The position numbers were made by a program, and so were the translations under genes. Below, one piece after another: positions 32,412-40,775 of a stretch of DNA of 64,000 nucleotides. The stretch is from Palsa-504 sp963753225 (GTDB taxonomy: Bacteria > Actinomycetota > Actinomycetes > Streptosporangiales > Streptosporangiaceae), in contig CAVWBQ010000020.1 in NCBI GenBank assembly GCA_963753225.1, forward strand, positions 1 through 64,000, written 5' to 3'. The notes under the pieces are model-generated. The model had not been told where the DNA came from and did not search any database. It worked only from the letters and a program-made list of their open reading frames with translations. The number at the start of each line of letters is the position of its first letter. Position 1 is the first letter of the stretch.

Positions 32412-34985
32412 GTGACCTCGAACCTGACCCGCGACGAGGCGGCGACGCGCTCGGCACTCATCACCGTCTCCTCTTGCCAGGTGGACCTGGACCTGACCGG
32501 CGACGAGAAGACGTTCGGCTCGGTCTGCGTGATCCGGTTCGGCTGCGCCGTGCCCGGATCGTCCACGTTTGTCAACCTGACTGCGCCCGCGGTCCACGAG
32601 ATCACGCTGAACGACGAGCCGGTCGGCCTGGACGCTTTCGACGGCGACCGGATCACGCTGACCGGGCTGGCCGCCGACAACGTGCTGCGGGTAACGGCCG
32701 CGTGCGCCTACTCGCACAGCGGCGAGGGCCTGCACCGGTTCACCGACCCCGCCGACGGGCGCGTTTACCTGTACTCGGACCTGGAGACCTTCGACGCGCA
32801 CCGGATCTACGCCTGCTTCGACCAGCCGGACATGAAGGCCACGTACGAACTGGCCGTCACCGCCCCGGCGGACTGGCAGGTCGTGTCCAACATGGCGGCC
32901 GAGTCGACGACGGCAGCGCCGGGCCTCGGCGACGGCGAGGCGGTGCGCTGGCAGTTCCCGCCCACGCCGGTCATGTCCACCTACATCACCGCGGTCGCGG
33001 CCGGCCCCTACCACGTGGTCAGGGACGAACACGACGGCATCCCGCTCGGCCTGTTCTGCCGCCAGTCGCTGGCCCCCTACCTCGACCCCGGCGAGATCTT
33101 CGAGGTGACCCGGCAGGGCTTCGACTTCTTCCACTTCTCGTTCGGCATCAAGTACCCGTTCGGCAAGTACGACCAGCTTTTCGTGCCCGAGTTCAAGGAA
33201 GGCGCGATGGAGAACGCGGGCTGCGTGACGTTCGTGGAGGCCTACATCTTCCGGTCGCGGGTCACCGACTTCGCCCGCGAGGCGCGCGCCGAGACGATCC
33301 TGCACGAGATGGCGCACATGTGGTTCGGCGACCTGGTCACCATGCGCTGGTGGGACGACCTGTGGCTGAACGAGTCGTTCGCCACCTGGGCGGGCACGCT
33401 GGCGCAGGCCGAGGCGACCCGGTGGACGGCCGCCTGGACCACGTTCGCGCAACTGTACAAGGCCTGGGCCTACCGGCAGGACCAGCTGCCCTCCACCCAC
33501 CCGATCGCGGCGGACATCCCCGACATCGAGGCGGTGGAGGTGAACTTCGACGGGATCACCTACGCCAAGGGCGCGTCCGTGCTCAAGCAGCTGGTGGCCT
33601 ACGTCGGGCGGGAGAACTTCCTCGACGGCGTACGCAAGTACTTCGCCGCGCACGCCTGGGGCAACGCGACCCTGGCCGACCTGCTGGCCGCCCTGGAGGA
33701 GACCTCGGGCCGCGACCTGGCCGCGTGGGCGGAGCAGTGGCTGCAGACCGCCGGGGTGAACACGCTGCGGCCGTCGTACACGCTGGACGACGACGGCAGG
33801 TTCGCCGAGTTCGCGGTGGAGCAGGAGGCGCCCGCCACCCATCCGGTGCTCCGCTCACACCGCATCGCCATCGGGCTGTACGACCTGACCGCCGGCGGCC
33901 TGGTCCGCCGGCACCGGGTGGAGACCGACGTGGCCGGGCCGCGCACGGTGGTGGCCGAGCTGGCCGGGCAGCCGCGCCCGGACCTGGTCCTGGTCAACGA
34001 CGAGGACCTCACCTATGCCAAGATCCGGCTGGACACGCATTCGCTGCGCACGCTGGTGGAGTCGATCGCCGAATTCAAGGACTCGCTGCCCGCCGCGCTG
34101 TGCTGGTCCGCCGCCTGGGACATGTGCCGGGACGCGGAGATGGCGGCGCGCGACTACGCCCAGCTCGTGATGCTGGGCATTTCCTCGGTGGCCGACATCA
34201 GCGTGGTGCAGACGCTGCTGCGGCAGGCCGGCCAGGCGGTGCGCCGGTTCGCCGACCCGGGCTGGCGGGAGGCCGGGCTGGCCCTGATGGCCGGCGCGCT
34301 GCGCGACCTGCTGCACAACGCGGATCCCGGCTCCGACGCCCAGCTGGCCTACGTCCGGGCCTTCACCGGGGTGGCCGTGGCCGACGACGACCTGGCCCTG
34401 CTGGCCGGGCTGCTCGACGGCTCGGTGGTGCTCGACGGCCTGACTGTTGACACCGAGCTGCGCTGGGCGCTGCTGGGACGTCTGGTGAGCCGCGGCTTCC
34501 GCGGCTTCGGGGCGGGCGAGATCAACGCGGAGCTGGCCCGGGACGCCACCGACGCGGGCGAGCGACACGCGGCGACCTGCCGCGCGGCCATACCCACCGC
34601 CGAGGCCAAGCAGGACGCCTGGGACGTGCTGGTCTCGGGTGAGCAGGCGCTGGCCACGTTCCGCGCGACGCTGTCCGGCTTCGCCGACCCGGACCAGCCG
34701 GAGCTGCTGAACCCGTACCGGGAGAAGTATTTCGCTGCGGTCGGGGATGTGTGGCGGAGCGGGTCCTCGGCGATGGCGCAGGACTTCGCCAGCGGCGCCT
34801 ACACGGCGGGCGCGATCTCGGAGGAGACGGTGCGGATGACCGACGAGTACATCGCGGCCGCCGACCCGCCGGCCGCGCTGCGCCGGCTGCTGCTCGAGGG
34901 CCGCGACGACGTGCTCCGGGCGCTGCGCTGTCAGGCTAAGGACAGGCAGGCTAAGGACAGGCAGGCTAAGGACAGGCAGGCTTAA
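32412..34985 (+). CDS. pepN: Aminopeptidase N (M1 family)
   Basis: The 857-residue zinc aminopeptidase removes N-terminal residues from peptides in the cytoplasm. The exopeptidase motif is GAMEN in FKEGAMENAGCVTF, the zinc motif is HEMAHMWFGDLVT with downstream NESFA (HEXXH-X18-E), and an ERAP1-like C-terminal domain follows. I chose GTG 32412 (VTSNLTRDEA) because family members start there and GAAGGG lies about 12 bp upstream. The C-terminus (RQAKDRQAKDRQAKDRQA) comes from a 15-bp tandem repeat and is absent from ordinary family members. Confidence 0.95.
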   Translation: MTSNLTRDEAATRSALITVSSCQVDLDLTGDEKTFGSVCVIRFGCAVPGSSTFVNLTAPAVHEITLNDEPVGLDAFDGDRITLTGLAADNVLRVTAACAYSHSGEGLHRFTDPADGRVYLYSDLETFDAHRIYACFDQPDMKATYELAVTAPADWQVVSNMAAESTTAAPGLGDGEAVRWQFPPTPVMSTYITAVAAGPYHVVRDEHDGIPLGLFCRQSLAPYLDPGEIFEVTRQGFDFFHFSFGIKYPFGKYDQLFVPEFKEGAMENAGCVTFVEAYIFRSRVTDFAREARAETILHEMAHMWFGDLVTMRWWDDLWLNESFATWAGTLAQAEATRWTAAWTTFAQLYKAWAYRQDQLPSTHPIAADIPDIEAVEVNFDGITYAKGASVLKQLVAYVGRENFLDGVRKYFAAHAWGNATLADLLAALEETSGRDLAAWAEQWLQTAGVNTLRPSYTLDDDGRFAEFAVEQEAPATHPVLRSHRIAIGLYDLTAGGLVRRHRVETDVAGPRTVVAELAGQPRPDLVLVNDEDLTYAKIRLDTHSLRTLVESIAEFKDSLPAALCWSAAWDMCRDAEMAARDYAQLVMLGISSVADISVVQTLLRQAGQAVRRFADPGWREAGLALMAGALRDLLHNADPGSDAQLAYVRAFTGVAVADDDLALLAGLLDGSVVLDGLTVDTELRWALLGRLVSRGFRGFGAGEINAELARDATDAGERHAATCRAAIPTAEAKQDAWDVLVSGEQALATFRATLSGFADPDQPELLNPYREKYFAAVGDVWRSGSSAMAQDFASGAYTAGAISEETVRMTDEYIAAADPPAALRRLLLEGRDDVLRALRCQAKDRQAKDRQAKDRQA

Positions 34986-35010
34986 GGACGGGCAGGCTTA
35001 AGGACGGGCA
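34934..35010. repeat. Five tandem units spanning two convergent stop codons
   Basis: Three copies of GGCTAAGGACAGGCA (15 bp, from 34934) are followed by two 16-bp copies GGCTTAAGGACGGGCA (34979, 34995). The extra T makes CTTAAG. In unit 4 it gives the TAA that ends pepN; in unit 5 the complementary TAA ends the opposing small gene. Confidence 0.92.
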
Positions 35011-35405
35011 GGCTCGCGAGCGGCAGGCGTCGTAGACACCAGAATGCAGGGAATGTCGGTGTTCTCGTCGATCCAGTAGCTGGCGCAGATCCGGTGGTAG
35101 CCGTCGGCGACGATGAGCGGGTGCTGCCCGTCGCCGCGCAGCAGCAGGATCGGTGACAGGGCCGCGCCGGACGCGGCCTTGCGCAGGTCGGACGCGACGT
35201 GCTTGTTGTCCTCACCGAGCAGGGCGAGCTGGCTGGCCCGCAGGATGTCCTTGGCCTTGCGGTGGGTGATGTCGTTGCGCGCGGCGGCGAGCCTCTTCCG
35301 GTACTCGGCCGCGCGCTTGGCCGGCATGATCAGCGACAGGTAGTCCTCCGCCGCCTGGAAGTCGTGCTTCTCCGGCCTCGGCAGCCACTTCACCGTCTGC
35401 GTCAT
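34998..35405 (-). CDS. Small protein with ParB-like LIVADGYHR motif
   Basis: A 135-residue protein of unknown function. The core (KWLPRPEKHDFQAAEDYLSLIMPAKRAAEYRKRLAAA, then ILLLRGDGQHPLIVADGYHRICASYWIDENTDIPC) resembles ParB/sulfiredoxin-like small proteins with a G-Y/H-R motif, and is likely cytoplasmic. It starts 1 bp after the proS stop, so it is probably co-transcribed with it. Its last residues (AREPARP) fall next to the tandem repeats that supply the stop. Confidence 0.75.
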   Translation of the reverse strand: MTQTVKWLPRPEKHDFQAAEDYLSLIMPAKRAAEYRKRLAAARNDITHRKAKDILRASQLALLGEDNKHVASDLRKAASGAALSPILLLRGDGQHPLIVADGYHRICASYWIDENTDIPCILVSTTPAAREPARP

Positions 35406-35406
35406 G

Positions 35407-37134
35407 TCACGCTCCCGCCACAGCCTCCCGGGCGTGCTTGGCCACCTCGTCCAGCGGGATCTGGACGGTAGAGCCCGCGGCGCGGTCGGTGAGCTCGACC
35501 GTGCCCGAGGCCAGGCCGCGCTTGCCCACCGTGACCCGGAACGGGATGCCGACCAGTTCGGCGTCGCTGAACTTGACCCCGGCGCGGACCGGCCGGTCGT
35601 CCACGATGACCTCGACGCCGGCCGCGAGCAGCGCCTGGTAGACCTGCTCCCCCGCCTCGGCCACGGTGGGGTCGTCCTGCTGGGCGATCACCACCACGAC
35701 CTCGAACGGGGCCACGGCGACCGGCCAGACGATGCCCTTGTCGTCGTGGTGGACCTCGATGATCGTGGCCATGGCGCGCTCGACGCCGATGCCGTAACAG
35801 CCCATGATCGGCTTGACCGGCTTGCCGTCCGGGCCGGACACCCGGATCTCCATGGTGTCGGAGTACTTGTAGCCGAGCTTGAAGATGTGACCGACCTCGA
35901 TGCCGCGCTCCACCTCCAGGCCGTGCCCGCAGTTGACACAGGCGTCGCCGGCCGCCACCTCGCGCAGGCTGGCCCACCGGCCCACGCTGATATCGCGCTC
36001 GACTTCCACGCCGCGCAGGTGGGTGTCGTCGGTGTTGGCGCCGGTGAACATGCCACGCCGGCCGCGCAGCGCCTCGTCCGCGATGACCGGATGACTCCCG
36101 ATACCGGGAGGCACCGTGCCGACCGCGCCCAGGCTGCCGGGCAGCGCGCCGAGGGCGTCGCGGATCTCGTCAGCCTGGGCCGGACGGATGGCATTCGCGC
36201 CGGTGGCGTCGGCGAGCTTCTGCTCGTTCAGCGCGTGGTCGCCGCGCAGCAGGACCAGGGTGAGCACGTCGTCCAGGAAGTAGACCAGGGTCTTGATCTG
36301 CCGGTCGGCCGGGGCCTGGTACTGGACCGCGAGATCCTCGATCGTGCGCACCCCCGGGGTGGCGAAGGGCTCGGGTGCGGCGAGCAGCCCGGCCCGTTCG
36401 GAATCATCGACGGCGGCCAGCCGGGACGCGGCCTTCTCGATGTTCGCGGCGTAACCGCACTCAGGACACAGGACGATGAGGTCCTCGCCGGAGGGGGACG
36501 GGCAGATGAACTCGGTAGAGTCCGAGCCGCCCATCGCGCCGCTGGACGCGTCGGCCGGGACGGCGGGGATGGACAGGCGCTCGAAGATCCGCACGTACGC
36601 GTCGCGGTGCGCGGTGAAGGACACGTCCAGCCCGGCCCGGTCCAGGTCGAAGCTGTACGAGTCCTTCATGGTGAACTCGCGGGTGCGCATCAGGCCGGCC
36701 TTGGGGCGCGGCTCGTCGCGCATCTTGGTCTGGAACTGGTACCACATCTGCGGCAGCTCGCGGTAGGACTCCATCTCCGTGGCCAGGGTGGAGATGATCT
36801 CCTCGTGGGTCATGCCGAGGACGAAGTCCGCGCCCTTGCGGTCCTTGAGCCGGAACAGCTCGTCGCCCATCAGCTCCCAGCGGCCGCTCTTGACCCACAG
36901 CTCGGCCGGGTGCATGACCGGCATCAGGAACTCCTGCGCGCCGATCCGGTCCATCTCCTCGCGGATGATCCCGATCACCTTGAGCCGGACCCGCTGGCCG
37001 AGCGGCAGCAGCGAGTAATGCCCGGCCATCAGCTGGCGGATATAGCCCGCGCGGAGCAGCAGGCGGTGGCTGGGCGCCCCGGCGTCCGCCGGGTCGTCGC
37101 GCAGCGTGGGGATGTGCATCGTGGACCAGCGCAT
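35407..37134 (-). CDS. proS: Prolyl-tRNA synthetase
   Basis: The 575-residue class II synthetase charges tRNA-Pro. It is the bacterial type with an editing insertion: motif 1 region LPLGQRVRLKVIGIIREEMDRIGAQEFLMPVMHPAELW, motif 2 FQTKMRDEPRPKAGLMRTREFTMKDSYSFD, the INS domain (about 220-400, with ATGANAIRPA), motif 3 GCYGIGVERAMATIIE, and an anticodon-binding domain (VVVIAQQDDPTV, VDDRPVRAGVKFSDAELVGIPFRVTVGKR). Length is normal. The next gene on the strand begins 1 bp after it. Confidence 0.97.
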   Translation of the reverse strand: MRWSTMHIPTLRDDPADAGAPSHRLLLRAGYIRQLMAGHYSLLPLGQRVRLKVIGIIREEMDRIGAQEFLMPVMHPAELWVKSGRWELMGDELFRLKDRKGADFVLGMTHEEIISTLATEMESYRELPQMWYQFQTKMRDEPRPKAGLMRTREFTMKDSYSFDLDRAGLDVSFTAHRDAYVRIFERLSIPAVPADASSGAMGGSDSTEFICPSPSGEDLIVLCPECGYAANIEKAASRLAAVDDSERAGLLAAPEPFATPGVRTIEDLAVQYQAPADRQIKTLVYFLDDVLTLVLLRGDHALNEQKLADATGANAIRPAQADEIRDALGALPGSLGAVGTVPPGIGSHPVIADEALRGRRGMFTGANTDDTHLRGVEVERDISVGRWASLREVAAGDACVNCGHGLEVERGIEVGHIFKLGYKYSDTMEIRVSGPDGKPVKPIMGCYGIGVERAMATIIEVHHDDKGIVWPVAVAPFEVVVVIAQQDDPTVAEAGEQVYQALLAAGVEVIVDDRPVRAGVKFSDAELVGIPFRVTVGKRGLASGTVELTDRAAGSTVQIPLDEVAKHAREAVAGA

Positions 37135-37158
37135 GGCCCCGTAGTCTAGTGCCCTCGC

Positions 37159-37232
37159 GGGGGGGTCCGGGGGGGTCGTCCCCCCAGGGACCAGCGCGGG
37201 GGGTCCGGGGGGTCGTCCCCCCCGGGACCAGC
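37159..37232. repeat. Two tandem copies of a G-run hairpin repeat
   Basis: Each copy reads G-run, TCC, G-run, TCGT, C-run, then GGGACCAGC (about 36 bp; the second starts near 37197). On the minus strand, downstream of the HAD gene, it forms GGGGGG-ACGA-CCCCCC stems. A related copy lies past dapB at 61876. It may serve as a 3' hairpin or terminator and is a dispersed repeat. Confidence 0.8.
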
Positions 37233-37249
37233 ACTGCGCCGGCGAAGGG

Positions 37250-37978
37250 TTATCGCGGATTCGATATCAGCGACCTGGCCAGCTCGGCCAGGCTGCGGAT
37301 GTGCGGGTGGCCGTCGGGCGCCGGGCAGAGCCCGTAGGGGTCCATGTGCACTGGCTGCAGGCCCGCGGCGTGCGCCCCGGCCACGTCGTAGCGCAGGCTG
37401 TCCCCCACATGCAGGACGCTGCCGTCCGCGGGCACGTTCAGGGCGTCCAGCGCGATGCGGAAGATCCCCGGGTCGGGCTTGGCCACGCCGACCACCGCGG
37501 AGTCCAGGATGACGTCCATCGGCACGCCCTCGGCCCCGGATCCCTGGCCGTCCGGCACGTAGCAGACGCCGACGCGGCGCAGGTCCCCCTCTACGGTGCC
37601 GTTGGAGTTGGAGACCACGCCCATCGGGACACCGAGTCCGGCCAGGGCGCGAAGGCCGTCCTTGACCCCCAGGCCGGCGTGCGCCCAGCCGTACCGCCGG
37701 GGGTGCCCGGCGATCTCGGCGGCGAGCGGCTCGCACCGGGCCCCGGGCACGCCGCAGGCGGCGACGTACGTCGTCAGGTAGTCGCGCCACCAGGTGGCCG
37801 GCGCTGGCGGCGCCGCCTTCCGGTCCTGGGCAGCCATCGCCTGGTAGTGCGCCCGTTCCAGGGTGGCCGGGTCGGGGTCCACTCCGGCCTCGCGCAGCGG
37901 CGGGAGGAGATTGGCGGGTTCGGGGAAGACCAGGACCCCGCCGGCGTCGAGCAGGATCGCGCTGACCGCTGAAACCAC
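37250..37978 (-). CDS. HAD-superfamily hydrolase
   Basis: The 242-residue phosphatase-like enzyme contains HAD motif I as LLDAGGVLVF. The second Asp of the usual DxD is replaced by Gly (DAG instead of DxD), as in several actinobacterial HADs that are annotated as hydrolases but may lack phosphatase activity. Motif II is VVSNSNG, motif III lysine is in VGVAKPDPGIF and motif IV is HVGDSLRYDVAGAHAAGL. It lies upstream of proS on the same strand, separated by two G-run hairpins. Substrate unknown. Confidence 0.88.
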   Translation of the reverse strand: MVSAVSAILLDAGGVLVFPEPANLLPPLREAGVDPDPATLERAHYQAMAAQDRKAAPPAPATWWRDYLTTYVAACGVPGARCEPLAAEIAGHPRRYGWAHAGLGVKDGLRALAGLGVPMGVVSNSNGTVEGDLRRVGVCYVPDGQGSGAEGVPMDVILDSAVVGVAKPDPGIFRIALDALNVPADGSVLHVGDSLRYDVAGAHAAGLQPVHMDPYGLCPAPDGHPHIRSLAELARSLISNPR

Positions 37979-38050
37979 ACTCGCACTATATGCAGCCGGC
38001 CGGGCGGCCTCGCGGCCGGGGTTTCGCGGGCCGGGTTTCGCGAAGCCTCG

Positions 38051-38404
38051 CTGGATGAGTGATTCCTGTATTCAGGTGAGTGCGGCGTGCCGGGGTGCGG
38101 CTCACGGCCTGAACAGCCTCCGGCCGGGCCGTGCGGATCACCCCGTCAGGGCCGCTGATGAGGGCTACATCAGCGTCGTCAGCCTCTCCCGCATGTCTAT
38201 TCGCTCTCCAGTGCGATAATTGCAACCCTTACGGGGTGGATTCGGGCTTACGGGTGATTTTCGGGCACTATAGTGCACAAAAGCCACCCAGGAGCCCCGA
38301 TCTACCCGGATCTTTCGCCGCTACCTGCCTCACCGTGAACATCCGCAGCGGGCACCACTGGCAACACGGCCTGGGCCTGCAACCCGATCAGGGATCACAT
38401 CTAG
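38051..38404 (-). mobile_element. MITE-like element, copy A (degenerate)
   Basis: A 354-bp segment homologous, in inverted orientation, to 50366-50721. Left end CTGGATGAGTGATTCCTG; the right end reads CTAGATGTGATCCCTGATC on the other strand, so its terminal repeats have decayed. The centre has the palindrome GCACTATAGTGC (38265-38276) flanked by long imperfect arms. The two copies also share a translated stretch (ADVAL, GPDGVIR, RPEAVQAVSRTPA), a possible coding relic. There is no transposase gene. Confidence 0.8.
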
Positions 38405-38407
38405 TAG

Positions 38408-38704
38408 ATGGCGGCCACCGCCGGGAGCGGAACCTCCGGCTCCCAGGACAGTCCGCCACCGTCAGACCGGCCGAGCAGCCAGGCGAGAAGCTCGCAGGCC
38501 GACCCGGCTGCCGTCGGGGTGGCCGGGGTGACCTCGCCGATGGTGAAGACGTCGCCGGGCCCGTTCGGCTTCCTGGCCTCGATGGTCTTCCTGGCCTGGA
38601 CCGCGGCCGCCGGGATCACCTTCCTGGTCCTGGGCGCTCGCCAGCCCCGCCCCCATCTCGCCCACGCCATCACCGTCCCTGCGGAAGAGGTCCGTCATGC
38701 ATAA
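38408..38704 (+). CDS. Small single-span membrane protein, unknown
   Basis: A 98-residue frame with a Ser/Pro/Ala-rich disordered N-terminal half and one hydrophobic span (FGFLASMVFLAWTAAAGITFLVLGA, about 53-77). No family is recognised. Its ATG stands 4 bp after the end of MITE copy A, so its native promoter and perhaps its true start may have been cut off; there is no ribosome site. The stop overlaps the next gene by 8 bp, which supports real coupling of the pair. Confidence 0.5.
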   Translation: MAATAGSGTSGSQDSPPPSDRPSSQARSSQADPAAVGVAGVTSPMVKTSPGPFGFLASMVFLAWTAAAGITFLVLGARQPRPHLAHAITVPAEEVRHA

Positions 38705-39080
38705 GTCCGTCAAGCTCGCCCTCGCGGCCACGGCCGCGGCCATCGCCACCGCCACCGGCGTTACCGCGGCAGGCCAGGCCCGGCTGGGCGAAGCCAAGGT
38801 CGGCACGATCACGTTCCCGGGCGGGACGATCGTGCTGAGCTACCGCCCGGGCCGAAGCACGTCGCGGTTCTACCCAGGCGGCTGCCTGTCCGTCATCGGC
38901 CAGTCTGGGAGCTACCAGGTCGTGCACGGCACCGCCCGGTATGCCGGGCTCAGCGGTCACGGCACGTATCAGCTGAGCCTGGAGATCGTCGCGGCCCGCG
39001 CGAGCGGCCACTGCTCCGCGGCCAAGCCGCCGCTGGCCCAGCAGGAACTCCTCCGGCTGTCCGGCCCGGTCAGGCGATAG
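38697..39080 (+). CDS. Small secreted protein, unknown
   Basis: A 127-residue protein with a signal peptide (MHKSVKLALAATAAAIATATGVTAAGQA) and a short mature domain rich in Gly/Ser/Tyr (FPGGTIVLSYRPGR, YQVVHGTARYAGLSGHGTYQLSLEIVAAR). The last part is reminiscent of secreted beta-fold domains in which G-x-G-T/YxG patterns repeat. Two cysteines may pair. The start has GGAAGAGG upstream. It is translationally linked to the preceding membrane-protein gene. Confidence 0.7.
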   Translation: MHKSVKLALAATAAAIATATGVTAAGQARLGEAKVGTITFPGGTIVLSYRPGRSTSRFYPGGCLSVIGQSGSYQVVHGTARYAGLSGHGTYQLSLEIVAARASGHCSAAKPPLAQQELLRLSGPVRR

Positions 39081-39175
39081 CCGGCCGACGCCCGCCGGGG
39101 CGGTCCAGCCGCCCCGGCGGGCGGAGCTACCGATCTTGGCGTGCAACTGCCAGACTTGAGGTGGGGGTGGGAACT

Positions 39176-40756
39176 ATGGCTGATGCCGCGTCTGACGTCA
39201 ATGCCGTCATCGAGAAGAACATGGCGGTTTTCGACAAGCCCGGGGTGCTGTCCGTGCGGCCCGGTTTCAAGGTCAAGAACGACTGGCTGACCAACACGCC
39301 GGCCGTCGTCGTCACGGTCCGGCACAAGGTCGCGCGTCCCCCGCAGGGCGAGATGCTGCCCGCCGAGGTGGGCGGGGTACCGGTGGACGTTCGGCAGGCG
39401 TCGCCGGAGAAGGCCCTGGAGCTCGAGGACCCGCAGAAGTACGCCGCCGGCCTCCGGCTGGCGCCGAACCTGGGCTCGGTGCCGCACTTCCCCGAGGAGC
39501 GGACGCTGGCGGGCACCCGCCCGGCGGCGTCCGCGTCGGCGCACGCCCAGCTGGCGGCCATCCCTAAACCCGGGCTCACCTACAGCGGCCCGCCCGGCGT
39601 GACCCTCGATCCGGTCGAGGCGCCGGCGACGATCACGCTCAGCGCCAGTCCCGACGCCGGCTGGCCGACGCTCAAGGCCTTCCTGGCCGGCACCGCGCAA
39701 ACGCTCACCGTCGGCCTTTACGACTTCACCGCGGCTCACGTGGCGGAGGCCGTCACCGGCAGCCTGTCCGGGAAGAAGCTGAACCTGGTGCTCGACCACC
39801 CGGGGAAGAATCCGACCGCGGACCAGACCGACGCCACCACCGTCAGCCAGCTGCGGCAGGCCCTGGACGCGGGGTTCACCCAGGCGTGGGCGCTGACCCA
39901 TACCGACCCGGACGCGACGGCCTGGATCTTCCCCACCGCCTACCACATCAAGGTCGCGGTCCGGGATCGCTCGGCGTTCTGGCTCTCCAGCGGGAACTGG
40001 AACAACTCCAACCAGCCCGACATCGACCCGGTCACCGTGCCGGCCGACGGTCAGCAGGCGCGGCACCGCGACCGCGACTGGCACGTGATCGTGGAATCAC
40101 CCCAGCTCGCTGGCGTATTCGAGGACTACATCAAGAACGACCTGCAGGTCGCGTCCGGCCACAACACGCCGCCCGAGGCCGCGGGGAAGCCGCTGATGCC
40201 GCCGTCCCTCGGCAGCAGCCAGACCCCGCCCTTCAGCCGGTTCTTCCCCGCCGCCACGGTCACCGGGACCATCAAGATCGCCCCGCTGCTGACTCCCGAT
40301 CCCGGTGTCTACTCCGGCGCGATCTCCGATCTCATCGCCAGCGCCACCCAGACGCTCTACATGCAGTTCCAGTACATCGAGCCGCCCAAGGCGGGCGACC
40401 CGACCGCGCAGCCGTTCATCGACCTGATCAACGCGGTCATCGACCGGCAGGCCCACGGCGTGGAAGTCAAGATCATCATGAGCGAGTTCGAGACGGTTGG
40501 CTACCTCGAGCAACTCCGCACCATGGGCCTCGACGTGGTCAGCAACGTCAAGATCCAGAAGAACGTGCACAACAAGGGCATCGTCGTCGACGGCGCGACG
40601 GTCCTGGTCAGCAGCCAGAACTGGTCGGTTGACGGGACGCTGCGCAACCGGGACGCCGGCGTCATCATCTATCACCAGGACGCGGCGCAGTACTTCCAGC
40701 AGGTCTTCCTGCACGACTGGGAGAACCTGGCCGCCGCCAAGGCTGTCCCTGACTGA
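39176..40756 (+). CDS. Phospholipase D-like protein with two HKD-type motifs
   Basis: The 526-residue protein has two phospholipase-D-like halves. The first motif is YHIKVAVRDRSAFWLSSGNWNNSN and the second VHNKGIVVDGATVLVSSQNWSVDG, both with the H-x-K core and downstream SxNW. There is no signal peptide, so it probably acts in the cytoplasm. The first 150 residues are a separate N-terminal region (ITLSASPDAGWPTLKAFLAG begins the PLD fold). Substrate could be lipid, nucleic acid or another phosphodiester. ATG 39176 follows a G-rich stretch (GAGGTGGGGGTGG). It is convergent with the amidase gene. Confidence 0.85.
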   Translation: MADAASDVNAVIEKNMAVFDKPGVLSVRPGFKVKNDWLTNTPAVVVTVRHKVARPPQGEMLPAEVGGVPVDVRQASPEKALELEDPQKYAAGLRLAPNLGSVPHFPEERTLAGTRPAASASAHAQLAAIPKPGLTYSGPPGVTLDPVEAPATITLSASPDAGWPTLKAFLAGTAQTLTVGLYDFTAAHVAEAVTGSLSGKKLNLVLDHPGKNPTADQTDATTVSQLRQALDAGFTQAWALTHTDPDATAWIFPTAYHIKVAVRDRSAFWLSSGNWNNSNQPDIDPVTVPADGQQARHRDRDWHVIVESPQLAGVFEDYIKNDLQVASGHNTPPEAAGKPLMPPSLGSSQTPPFSRFFPAATVTGTIKIAPLLTPDPGVYSGAISDLIASATQTLYMQFQYIEPPKAGDPTAQPFIDLINAVIDRQAHGVEVKIIMSEFETVGYLEQLRTMGLDVVSNVKIQKNVHNKGIVVDGATVLVSSQNWSVDGTLRNRDAGVIIYHQDAAQYFQQVFLHDWENLAAAKAVPD

Positions 40757-40775
40757 GGACCTACCAGAGCTGTGC

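Noticed and set aside
32364..33842. 492-codon minus-strand frame opposite pepN
   Set aside because: Third-position GC bias creates it; pepN on the plus strand has all catalytic motifs.
35404..37149. 581-codon plus-strand frame opposite proS
   Set aside because: proS is complete on the minus strand; this frame has Asp/Gly/Val-rich shadow composition.
35407..37249. T-box or other riboswitch upstream of proS
   Set aside because: The leader holds only G-run hairpins; no T-box bulge or specifier loop is visible.
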